From the NCBI RefSeq assembly GCF_944380975.1, contig NZ_CALWJK010000006.1, positions 1-64,000 of the forward strand: a stretch of DNA of 64,000 nucleotides. Reading direction: 5' to 3'. The translations under genes and the position numbers were made by a program. Shown piece after piece: positions 57,098 to 64,000 of this stretch (position 1 is its first letter; each line of letters opens with the position of its first letter). The notes beneath the pieces are model-generated. The model was not told the origin of the DNA. It did not search any database and saw only the letters and a program-made list of their open reading frames with translations. The DNA is from an uncultured Agathobaculum sp. GTDB taxonomy: Bacteria > Bacillota > Clostridia > Oscillospirales > Butyricicoccaceae.

Positions 57098-58528
57098 ATG
57101 AATAACGTGTATGAAAGCCCGCTGTCCTCGCGCTACGCTTCGGAAGAGATGCTGTATGTATTCTCCTCGGATATGAAGTTCTCTACCTGGCGTCGCCTGT
57201 GGGTGTCGCTTGCCAAGGCGGAGATGGCGCTCGGCCTGCCCATCACGCAGGAGCAGGTCGATGAGATGGAGGCCCACCTGACCGACATTGATTACGATAC
57301 CGCGCGCGCCCGTGAAAAGGAAGTGCGCCATGACGTGATGGCGCATGTGTATACCTTCGGTAAGGCAGCACCGAAGGCGGCCGGTATCATCCATCTGGGG
57401 GCGACGAGCGCGTATGTCGGCGATAACACCGATATCATCCAGATCCGCGAGGGGCTGCTGCTGGTGCGCAAAAAGCTCGCGGTTGTGCTGGACAAGCTGG
57501 CGCGCTTTGCGGATGCGCACAAGGCGCAACCGACGCTCGGCTTTACGCACTTCCAGCCCGCGCAGCTGACGACGGTTGGCAAACGCGCGACGCTCTGGAT
57601 GAACGAGCTGCTGATGGATTTGAATGAGGTCGAATACCGCATCGAAAACCTGCGCATGCTCGGCTCGAAGGGCACGACCGGCACGCAGGCGTCCTTCATG
57701 GAGCTGTTCGACGGGGACGAAAGCAAGGTCAAGGAGCTGGAAAAGCGCATTGCGGACGATTTTGGTTTTGCGGGCGTGGTTCCGGTGTCCGGCCAGACCT
57801 ATTCGCGCAAGATCGACGCGCAGACGCTTGCAACCCTCGCCGGAATTGCCGAGTCCGCGTCCAAGTTTGCTACCGACCTGCGTCTGCTCCAGCACCTTAA
57901 GGAGATCGAGGAGCCGTTTGAAAAGCATCAGATCGGCTCGTCTGCGATGCCGTACAAGCGTAATCCGATGCGTTCCGAGCGTATCTGCGCGCTGGCGCGT
58001 TACGTCATCTGCGACAGCCTGAACCCGGCGTTCACTTCCGCGACCCAGTGGTTCGAGCGCACGCTCGATGACTCGGCCAATAAGCGTATCTCTGTACCGG
58101 AGGCGTTCCTTGCGGTCGATGCGATCCTCAATATTATGATTAACGTGGTTTCCGGCCTTGTCGTTTACCCCAAGGTAATCGAGGCGCGTGTGATGAGCGA
58201 GCTGCCTTTTATGGCGACCGAGAACATTATGATGGACGCAGTCAAGCGCGGCGGCAACCGTCAGGAGCTGCACGAGCGCATCCGTGAGCACTCGATGGCG
58301 GCAGGCAAGCGTATTAAGGAAGAGGGTCTGGACAACGACCTGATCGACCGCATCGCAGCCGACCCGATGTTCGGCATGACGCGCGAGCAGATTTTGGAGC
58401 ATCTCGACCCGGCGGCATACATCGGCCGCTGCCCGTCGCAGGTGGACGAGTTTATCAGCGAGTGCGTCCGTCCGGCGATCGCACCCTATCTGGAGGGAGA
58501 AGAGGTCACAGTGGAGATCAACCTGTAA
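57098..58528 (+). CDS. purB: Adenylosuccinate lyase
   Basis: A 476-residue lyase acting twice in purine synthesis (SAICAR to AICAR, and adenylosuccinate to AMP). It shows the fumarase/aspartase superfamily marks: IIHLGATSAYVGDNTDIIQI, LGFTHFQPAQLTTVGKRA, and the signature loop GSSAMPYKRNPMRSERI. GAAAGGACGA precedes ATG 57098. It has its own promoter and no other purine gene next to it. Confidence 0.96.
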   Translation: MNNVYESPLSSRYASEEMLYVFSSDMKFSTWRRLWVSLAKAEMALGLPITQEQVDEMEAHLTDIDYDTARAREKEVRHDVMAHVYTFGKAAPKAAGIIHLGATSAYVGDNTDIIQIREGLLLVRKKLAVVLDKLARFADAHKAQPTLGFTHFQPAQLTTVGKRATLWMNELLMDLNEVEYRIENLRMLGSKGTTGTQASFMELFDGDESKVKELEKRIADDFGFAGVVPVSGQTYSRKIDAQTLATLAGIAESASKFATDLRLLQHLKEIEEPFEKHQIGSSAMPYKRNPMRSERICALARYVICDSLNPAFTSATQWFERTLDDSANKRISVPEAFLAVDAILNIMINVVSGLVVYPKVIEARVMSELPFMATENIMMDAVKRGGNRQELHERIREHSMAAGKRIKEEGLDNDLIDRIAADPMFGMTREQILEHLDPAAYIGRCPSQVDEFISECVRPAIAPYLEGEEVTVEINL

Positions 58529-58544
58529 GCGTGCGGCGTCAAGG

Positions 58545-58573
58545 TTGACTTTTAAGTGGTTTCGCAGTATACT
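58545..58573 (+). promoter_or_regulatory. Promoter of secDF
   Basis: TTGACT (58545-58550), 17-bp spacer, TATACT (58568-58573), 38 bases before the TTG start. Confidence 0.75.
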
Positions 58574-58610
58574 ACTTTAGCTGTGTAAGAAAACGAAGGA
58601 GGCAGAAACA

Positions 58611-60962
58611 TTGAAGAAAAGTGTGATTTCCTTCATTACGGTGATCCTGCTGATCATTTTCCTGGGCGTTACCGCAGTGACAGGTGTGTATATTCCGGGA
58701 GGCTGGACTATGCCGTTCCGGGATACGGCGGCGTCGAATACCGCTGATACGGCGGATACGACAGAGGATCAGGCCGCAACGGATCAAACATTGACCGATA
58801 GCACCACCGAGCAAACAGAGGAGACGGCGGAGGAGACGACGGCGGATTCTCTCAAGGCGATCATTCCGAGCGTGATGGATACCGAGAACGGCATCCGTCT
58901 GGGTCTTGATCTGGTCGGTGGTTCGCGCATCGTATATGAGGCGCAGATCCCGGAAGGCTACGATATGTCTAATCTGGCCGATGACATGAACTCGGTGCAG
59001 AAGGTGATCCGTCAGCGTCTGACCGATAAGGGCTTTACTGAGGCAACCGTCACCCTGACCGGCGACAACCGCGTAACGGTCGAGATTCCGCAGATCACCA
59101 ATCCGGAAGAGGCAGTACAGACGCTTGGCACGACCGCGCAGCTCATCTTTGCGGATGCAGACGGCAAGGAGTGGCTGACCGGCGAGGACATCGCCAAGGC
59201 TTCTTACGGCTATGGTAAGCCGACCGGCACCGAAATGTCCGATATTCATTATGTGCAGGTACAGTTCACCAGCGAGGGCCGTCAGAAGTTTGCTGAGGCT
59301 ACTGCATCGGTATCGGCCCGCACGGACGGCACCAATCAGCTGTTCATCATCATGGATGACCAGATCATCTCCTATCCGTCGGTTAGCGAGACGATTGACA
59401 ACGATAGCTGTGTGATTTCCGGCAGCTTTACGCGCGAGAGCGCACAGGAACTGGCTGATCTGATCAACGCAGGACAGATTCCGTTCTCACTGACGCAGGT
59501 GGAACTGCGTTCGGTCGGCCCGCAGCTGGGCGCGGACGCGATGCGCACTTCCCTGATCGCAGGTGCGATCGGCGTGCTGCTGGTCTGCCTGTTCATGCTG
59601 ATTATCTACCGCATCCCGGGTCTGGTTGCATGCCTTGCGCTGGGCTTCTATATCGTCATTGAAGCGCTGATCTTCAGTCTCATTCGTGTTAACCTTTCCC
59701 TGCCGGGTATCGCAGGTATCATTTTGTCCATTGGTATGGCGGTTGACGCCAACGTCGTCATCTTCGAGCACATTAAGGAAGAACTGCGCGCGGGTAAGAC
59801 GGTCAAGAGCGCGATCGAGTCGGGCTTTAAGCGCGCGTTCACCGCAATTCTGGACTCCAACATCACTACACTGATTGCAGCGGCTGTTCTGTTCTTCCTT
59901 GGCACGGGTACGATCGTCGGCTTTGCGACCACGCTGGGCATCGGCGTTATCGTTTCCATGTTCACGGCGCTGACCGTGGCCCACTTCCTGCTCAACCGCA
60001 TGGTGGATTTCCACATCCGCAGCCCCAAGGCGTATGGCCTGAACGACCACGCGCTGCGTCCGCGCTTTGCGATTTTGAAGAACTTCAAGATCTTCGGCGG
60101 TATCTCGATCCTGCTGGTTCTGACCGGTTTGGTTTCGCTCATTCTGCTGCCGTTTGGTCAAAACTTCTTTAACCTGAGCATTGACTTTGCGGGCGGCACC
60201 GAGATGGAGTTTGCCATGCATCAGACGGTTGACCAGAACCTCCAGACCGAGGTTGGCAACCTGTTTGAAGAAGTGACCGGTATGGAGGTTTCCTCCGTCA
60301 CTTCCTCGGGCGATAACAATGAGAATGTGCTGATTCGTTCGACTTCGATCGACTCGGAGAAGCGTGAGGCTGTCATCGAAAAGATGACCGAAACCTATAA
60401 TCTGACCGAGGACGAGATCTACAACAACAACGACGTTTCCGCGTCGGTTGGCTCCGACCTGCAGCGTGCAGCCTTCCTGTGCGCAATTGTTGCGATCGTG
60501 CTGATGCTGATTTATATCACCATTCGCTTTGAACTGACCAGCGGTCTGGCGGCGGTCATCTGCTTGGTACACGACCTGCTGATTATGCTGTCGGTTTATG
60601 TCTGGCTGCAAATTCCGCTGGATACCAACTTCATCGCCGCAGCGCTGACCATCTTCGGTTACTCGATCAACGCGTCGATTATCATATTCGACCGTGTGCG
60701 TGAAAACCTGCGTATCGCGCGCAAGGAGCCGTTTGAGGCGGTGGCCGAGCGCAGCGTATGGCAGACCATGGGCCGTACGATCAATACCTCGCTGACCACG
60801 CTGTTCACGGTTGGTATGATCTATATTCTGGGCGTGCCGTCGCTCAAGCAGTTCACGCTGCCGCTGATCGTCGGTATTCTGGCGGGCGCTTGGTCGTCTG
60901 TTATGCTGTCTACCAGCTTGTGGGGCTTCTTCCGCAAGAAGTTCCGCAAAAAGCGCGTCTGA
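58611..60962 (+). CDS. secDF: Fused protein-export subunit SecDF
   Basis: A 783-residue fusion of SecD and SecF, which use the proton gradient to help finish Sec-dependent export. TTG start, with AAGGAGGC upstream. After the first membrane helix (about 5-25) comes an Asp/Thr/Glu-rich stretch (about 38-82) not usual in SecD. Then follow the SecD marks LGLDLVGGSRIVYEA, TRESAQELADLINAGQIP, SIGMAVDANVVIFEHI; and from about residue 490 the SecF half with SIDFAGGTEMEFA, AALTIFGYSINASIIIFDRV and GRTINTSLTTLF. Twelve helices in all. Fused SecDF is typical of Firmicutes. Confidence 0.96.
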   Translation: MKKSVISFITVILLIIFLGVTAVTGVYIPGGWTMPFRDTAASNTADTADTTEDQAATDQTLTDSTTEQTEETAEETTADSLKAIIPSVMDTENGIRLGLDLVGGSRIVYEAQIPEGYDMSNLADDMNSVQKVIRQRLTDKGFTEATVTLTGDNRVTVEIPQITNPEEAVQTLGTTAQLIFADADGKEWLTGEDIAKASYGYGKPTGTEMSDIHYVQVQFTSEGRQKFAEATASVSARTDGTNQLFIIMDDQIISYPSVSETIDNDSCVISGSFTRESAQELADLINAGQIPFSLTQVELRSVGPQLGADAMRTSLIAGAIGVLLVCLFMLIIYRIPGLVACLALGFYIVIEALIFSLIRVNLSLPGIAGIILSIGMAVDANVVIFEHIKEELRAGKTVKSAIESGFKRAFTAILDSNITTLIAAAVLFFLGTGTIVGFATTLGIGVIVSMFTALTVAHFLLNRMVDFHIRSPKAYGLNDHALRPRFAILKNFKIFGGISILLVLTGLVSLILLPFGQNFFNLSIDFAGGTEMEFAMHQTVDQNLQTEVGNLFEEVTGMEVSSVTSSGDNNENVLIRSTSIDSEKREAVIEKMTETYNLTEDEIYNNNDVSASVGSDLQRAAFLCAIVAIVLMLIYITIRFELTSGLAAVICLVHDLLIMLSVYVWLQIPLDTNFIAAALTIFGYSINASIIIFDRVRENLRIARKEPFEAVAERSVWQTMGRTINTSLTTLFTVGMIYILGVPSLKQFTLPLIVGILAGAWSSVMLSTSLWGFFRKKFRKKRV

Positions 60963-60971
60963 TTATGATGC

Positions 60972-61001
60972 AAAAAGGCCGGGCAATGTGCCCGGCCTTT
61001 T
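60972..61001 (+). terminator. secDF terminator
   Basis: AAAAAGGCCGGGCA/TGCCCGGCCTTTT with loop ATG. Confidence 0.85.
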
Positions 61002-61096
61002 GACGATTTATCTGCTGGTACAGAGTAGAGAAGCTTTGGATAACAGCGTCAGTTTAGTAGATGCTGTCCATTGCAGCAAAAGAAAGGAGAAATGCC

Positions 61097-61888
61097 ATGC
61101 GTATCGGAATGTCAACCGCATGTTTTTATCCGCAGCCGCTGGAAGAGGCTCTGCCAATCATTGCAGGGCTGGGCGTGCGTGCGATTGAGATATTTTTCAA
61201 TACGGAAAGCGAGTTTCAGCCTCGGTTTTATGAAGCGCTTGGCGCGCAGGCACGCAGCTTGGGACTGGATGTAGTATCCGTGCATCCGTATACCTCGCTG
61301 ATGGAGGGCATGCTGCTGTTTTCCGACTATGCGCGCCGCACAGAGGACGGACTAATGCAGTATCAGCGGTATTTCGAGTGTGCGGCAGCGCTGGGCGCAC
61401 GTTTTTTGACCTTTCACGGCGAGCGCAACATGGGACAGCAGGATGATCCGGCGCGATGGGAACGCAAGTGCGCGGTTTACCGGCGGTTGAGTGAAATCGG
61501 CGCAGCCTGCGGTATCACGTTGGCACAGGAGAACGTCGCATGGTGCCGCTCACGTGAACCGGCATTTGTGCATGCGCTGTACCGAGATGTGCCGGAGCTG
61601 CAGTACACGCTGGATATCAAGCAGGCATATCGGGCAGGACAAAGTTGGAAAGCGTTTCTGGACGCAATGGGCGAGCGGCTGGTCAACGTGCACATCAACG
61701 ATTTTTCTGCCGAGCAAAGCTGCTTGATGCCCGGTGAAGGCAGCATGGATTATGCGGATTTCTTCTCACGGCTGCGCGCGAAAGGATATGACGGTCATAC
61801 CATCATTGAGGTCTACCGAACCAACTTTGATGCACCGGAAGAGCTCGGCGGTGCGGTGCGCACGCTGAGCCGGTTTGCTTCGCTGTAA
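61097..61888 (+). CDS. Xylose-isomerase-like TIM-barrel protein (sugar phosphate isomerase/epimerase)
   Basis: A 263-residue AP-endonuclease-2/xylose-isomerase-like TIM barrel. It shows STACFYPQPLEEALPIIAGL, VRAIEIFFNTESEF, TFHGERNMG, ITLAQENVAW with the metal Glu, YTLDIKQAYRAG, NVHINDFS with the metal His and Asp, and HTIIEVYRTNF. Such proteins isomerise or epimerise sugars or polyols in catabolic pathways. ATG 61097 is chosen over ATG 61092 since AAAGGAGA lies 6 bases upstream. No sugar genes adjoin it. Confidence 0.85.
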   Translation: MRIGMSTACFYPQPLEEALPIIAGLGVRAIEIFFNTESEFQPRFYEALGAQARSLGLDVVSVHPYTSLMEGMLLFSDYARRTEDGLMQYQRYFECAAALGARFLTFHGERNMGQQDDPARWERKCAVYRRLSEIGAACGITLAQENVAWCRSREPAFVHALYRDVPELQYTLDIKQAYRAGQSWKAFLDAMGERLVNVHINDFSAEQSCLMPGEGSMDYADFFSRLRAKGYDGHTIIEVYRTNFDAPEELGGAVRTLSRFASL

Positions 61889-61924
61889 AGCGGGAAAAGT
61901 AGGCCGCAGATTTAGGTGTGCTAA

Positions 61925-61954
61925 TTGACTTTATACCACAAGCGGTGGTATAAT
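61925..61954 (+). promoter_or_regulatory. nrdR promoter covered by a palindrome
   Basis: TTGACT (61925-61930), 18-bp spacer, TATAAT (61949-61954). Between and over them lies a perfect inverted repeat TTATACCAC (61931-61939) and GTGGTATAA (61945-61953) with a 5-base centre, a likely operator. It does not match the NrdR box. Confidence 0.7.
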
Positions 61955-62000
61955 AAGGGAAAATACAGAACAGTATACTGGTTTGCAAGGGGGAAACGCA

Positions 62001-62456
62001 ATGAAATGTCCGTTTTGCGGGTTTGACGACAGCAAGGTGGTCGATTCCCGACCGACTGATGAGGGAACGAGCATCCGCCGCCGCAGGGAATGTCTCAAAT
62101 GTTTCAAGCGTTTTACCACCTATGAGACCGTGGAGCGGATGCCGTTGATGCTGGTCAAGCGCGACGGCACACGGCAGGCCTATGATCGGCAAAAGCTGCT
62201 GGGCGGACTGATGAAGGCGTGTGAAAAGCGCCCGGTTTCGCTCATTCAATTGGAGCAAATCGTGGACAATGTGGAGCAGCGCGTTTTTGGCTCTCTGGAA
62301 ACTGAGGTATCCAGTAAGGTGATTGGGGAACTGGTGATGGAGCAGCTGCGCAAGGTCGATGAGGTGGCGTATGTCCGCTTTGCGTCTGTCTATCGGCAGT
62401 TTAAGGATATCAATACTTTTATGGAGGAGCTGAATACACTGCTCAAGGATAAGTGA
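62001..62456 (+). CDS. nrdR: Transcriptional repressor NrdR
   Basis: A 151-residue repressor of ribonucleotide reductase genes. It has the N-terminal zinc ribbon ([19 protein letters not shown] and [12 protein letters not shown]) and an ATP-cone ([20 protein letters not shown] onward). The ATG at 62001 follows AAGGGGGAAA, a very G-rich ribosome site that is complementary over ten bases to the terminator loop region of small RNA 3. Length and motifs are normal. Confidence 0.96.
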   Translation: MKCPFCGFDDSKVVDSRPTDEGTSIRRRRECLKCFKRFTTYETVERMPLMLVKRDGTRQAYDRQKLLGGLMKACEKRPVSLIQLEQIVDNVEQRVFGSLETEVSSKVIGELVMEQLRKVDEVAYVRFASVYRQFKDINTFMEELNTLLKDK

Positions 62457-62531
62457 ATGTTGTCACCATCCCTCACAAAACCGGCATAATGTCCGGGAAA
62501 AAAGCGCATAAACCGGGAAAAGAAGAACGAG

Positions 62532-62568
62532 GACTCAAGGCATGGAAAGTGCTTTGGGTCTTTTTTTT
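62532..62568 (+). terminator. nrdR terminator
   Basis: GACTCAAGGCA/TGCTTTGGGTC stem (with G-T pairs), loop TGGAAAG, then T8. Confidence 0.8.
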
Positions 62569-63001
62569 GTTGCGCAAAAATGGCTTGAAAAGGGGGATAA
62601 AAGTTCTGAAAAAGAGAAAGTAGGGAAACGGGCGAAAAGAAAAAATGTCGATTTTAAAGCGACAATCGGCCTGTTTTAGGTGAGACGGATTGGAAAAAGG
62701 AGAAATTGGAGCAGATCGAACAGAATGGGCTGGGAATGGAAGAGAATGGAGCAAATGGGGCGTATTTAGAATAGAAAAGTTCTGAATCCCGCGCCACGCA
62801 ATTATTCGGAGTTTACAGTTCCTTACAGATATTGGACGGACCTTGTTAGAAAAATGCGGCTCAAACGGCCAAAAAAGTGCGTTTTTAACCGAAAAATTGC
62901 TTGTTTTTAAAGGGATAATAACAAATGTGTTAACATCCCTTTGCTTTTTTCTGGAGCGTTATGCGCTTGAAATCCGGAATGACTTGATCGAATTCTGACA
63001 A
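62569..63001. other. Gene-free stretch with strong strand asymmetry and a further terminator
   Basis: No convincing coding frame. From 62570 to 62770 the plus strand is mostly purine and the minus strand C/T-rich. AAAAGTTCTGAA occurs twice (62599-62610, 62775-62786). A weak hairpin TGTCG/CGACA (62646-62664) is followed on the minus strand by T6. A plus-strand terminator-like hairpin AAAGGGAT/ATCCCTTT with T6 lies at 62909-62950. TTTACA and TTACAG at 62812 and 62823 are 11 bp apart but lack a -10 at the right place. An unrecognised small RNA here is possible. Confidence 0.4.
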
Positions 63002-63045
63002 ACAAAACCGTACTTTTTCTATTGGAAAAAAGTACGGTTTTATTT
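63002..63045. terminator. Terminator of the right-edge LacI gene
   Basis: AAAACCGTACTTTTT/AAAAAGTACGGTTTT, a 15-bp stem with T-rich flanks on either strand. Confidence 0.8.
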
Positions 63046-63108
63046 TTGAGATCACTTGTGATCCTTGATCGGCTTTGCTGAGACTTATTTATCTTGAATG
63101 CGAGAGGA

Positions 63109-64000
63109 TTATGGTGAATGATTGATGTTGCAACGAAATTTGACGGTGATATCTGTGATGTGGATGCGGTTTTCGGGGAAATGCCGATGCTCTAAATAGT
63201 CATATAAAAGGCGAAGGGGTAAATTGCCTTGCGTCTGCTCGTCCTGCCCGATGATGAAATCAACGATGCCCTGACGCACCATCTCCATGTTATCCGGCGT
63301 TGCGTCGTGTACAATGACATGAATGCGCTCAGCAAGTCCGGTTTGACGGATCGCCTGATAGACTCCGGTACGCCCAGCGGAGGCGATATAAATACCGTGT
63401 AAATCGGAGTCGGATTGAATGGCGCGAAGTGTGATGCGTTTGGCAAGTTCTTCGTCCAGAAATGTGTATTCCGGCTGCATGATTCTGATATTGGGATAAT
63501 TCTTTTGCATTTCTTCGAGAAAACCGGTCAGCCGCTGAGAATCACCGTAATGCCCGCTGCGCTGCCCCAAAATAGGCAGGCAGGTGCCGTGTCCCTGCAT
63601 CACCATACCCATCAATGCGGCAGCCGTCTGCCCGGAAGCGATATTGTCCGGACCGATATATGCAAGACGGTTGGCATCTGCGATGTCGGTATTGAACGTC
63701 ACAACGGGGATGCTTTTCTGCTCAGACAGGGTGTTGATTTTGTCGCGAATGAGTGTGTTTGCCAGTGGCATCAACGCGAGTCCGTCGATATGCTCTGTGT
63801 TGACCAATTCGTCGATCAAAGCCAGCTGGTGCCACACATCCATATCATCCATGGTGCGAATCACAACAGTGACATGAGGGATGTTTTCCCGCTGTGGAAA
63901 GTCCTGAAAGGACTGGCAAAGCAACTGGACAAATGAAGAACGGGCGGAATGCAGGATAACGCCCAATTTCCATTCTTTTACGGGCTTGACCGTGCTGCGG
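63109..64000 (-). CDS. LacI-family transcriptional regulator (partial, N-terminus outside window)
   Basis: The reading frame stays open to the right edge, so the helix-turn-helix lies beyond it. The visible 296 or so residues are the effector-binding domain of a LacI/GalR regulator: WKLGVILHSARSSFVQ, a HIDGLALMPLANTLIRDKIN segment, SIPVVTFNTDIADANRLAYI, HGIYIASAGRTGVYQAIRQT, HVIVHDATPDNMEMVRQGIV and DFIIGQDEQTQGNLPLRLLY. It aligns by eye with the regulator at 421, down to the DFII-DQ/GQD sugar-binding turn, so the two are likely paralogues of the ribose/allose-binding class. Its target operon is probably outside the window. Confidence 0.8.
   Translation of the reverse strand, partial: RSTVKPVKEWKLGVILHSARSSFVQLLCQSFQDFPQRENIPHVTVVIRTMDDMDVWHQLALIDELVNTEHIDGLALMPLANTLIRDKINTLSEQKSIPVVTFNTDIADANRLAYIGPDNIASGQTAAALMGMVMQGHGTCLPILGQRSGHYGDSQRLTGFLEEMQKNYPNIRIMQPEYTFLDEELAKRITLRAIQSDSDLHGIYIASAGRTGVYQAIRQTGLAERIHVIVHDATPDNMEMVRQGIVDFIIGQDEQTQGNLPLRLLYDYLEHRHFPENRIHITDITVKFRCNINHSP

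Noticed and set aside
62812..62828. TTTACA and TTACAG 11 bp apart as another site of the OmpR-type regulon.
   Set aside because: Only two hexamers, and no -10-like sequence 20 bp after the last; the fit is no better than chance.
1..64000. Mobile elements, prophage, CRISPR arrays, tRNA or rRNA genes.
   Set aside because: I looked for transposase or integrase frames, regular repeat-spacer units, and tRNA or rRNA sequence and saw none; gene order is that of a stable core chromosome.

Overview
The window is about 64 kb of a GC-rich (high-50s percent) chromosome from a spore-forming member of the Clostridia, probably Oscillospiraceae/Butyricicoccaceae-like. The evidence is: spoIID next to a spoIIQ-type M23 gene, RemA, CdaA-CdaR, a PASTA kinase, fused SecDF, DnaD plus a DnaI-type loader, AGGAGG-type ribosome binding sites with frequent GTG/TTG starts, and conserved Firmicute blocks (rpsO-pnp; glmU-prs; yicC-remA-gmk-rpoZ-coaBC-priA-def-fmt-rsmB-rlmN-stp-pknB-rsgA-thiN). 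I see no rRNA, tRNA, CRISPR array, insertion sequence or prophage.

Layout. 1-7.3 kb: a partial Gfo/Idh-type dehydrogenase divergent from a LacI-family regulator that leads an apparent operon with a TolC-like protein, a lipoprotein membrane-fusion protein and an RND pump. 7.3-11 kb: a lipoprotein, the convergent spoIID-spoIIQ pair, a mini sigma-region-4 protein with a small partner, and a predicted minus-strand small RNA. 11-15.7 kb: rpsO-pnp and dnaD-dnaI. 15.7-16.4 kb: three tandem small RNA genes. 16.5-25.3 kb: Mrp/NifX pair, YczE-like membrane protein, glmU-prs, two metallophosphoesterases and a DUF4914-type protein. 25.3-30.1 kb: trmO divergent from an OmpR-type two-component system followed by htrA. 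30.1-39.3 kb: DUF815 ATPase, DUF3343/cysteine desulfurase, cdaA-cdaR, a flavoprotein, RseC-like, and a DUF5685/J-domain/membrane cluster. 39.3-54.8 kb: the long housekeeping run. 54.8-62.5 kb: aminotransferase, GNAT, purB, secDF, TIM-barrel isomerase and nrdR. 62.5-64 kb: a gene-free stretch and a second, partial LacI-family gene.

The most interesting signal is a probable envelope-stress regulon. Three tandem small RNAs, each with a 5' hairpin, a C/U-rich single-stranded stretch and a terminator whose loop reads UUCCCCC, share one promoter design: three TTCAnn-like hexamers at exact 11-bp steps, then exactly 20 bp to a -10 box. htrA has the same layout, and the two-component system has a weaker version of it. 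The simplest reading is that the OmpR-type regulator controls itself, HtrA and a set of C-rich anti-Shine-Dalgarno small RNAs. This resembles in design, though not visibly in sequence, the LisRK-LhrC-HtrA circuit of Listeria.

Other points of note are a GlmU with no recognisable uridylyltransferase motif, leader hairpins before pnp and the DUF4914 gene, a ribosome-site-sequestering hairpin before spoIIQ, a palindrome over the nrdR promoter, and the TolC-type tripartite pump in an apparently single-membrane lineage.
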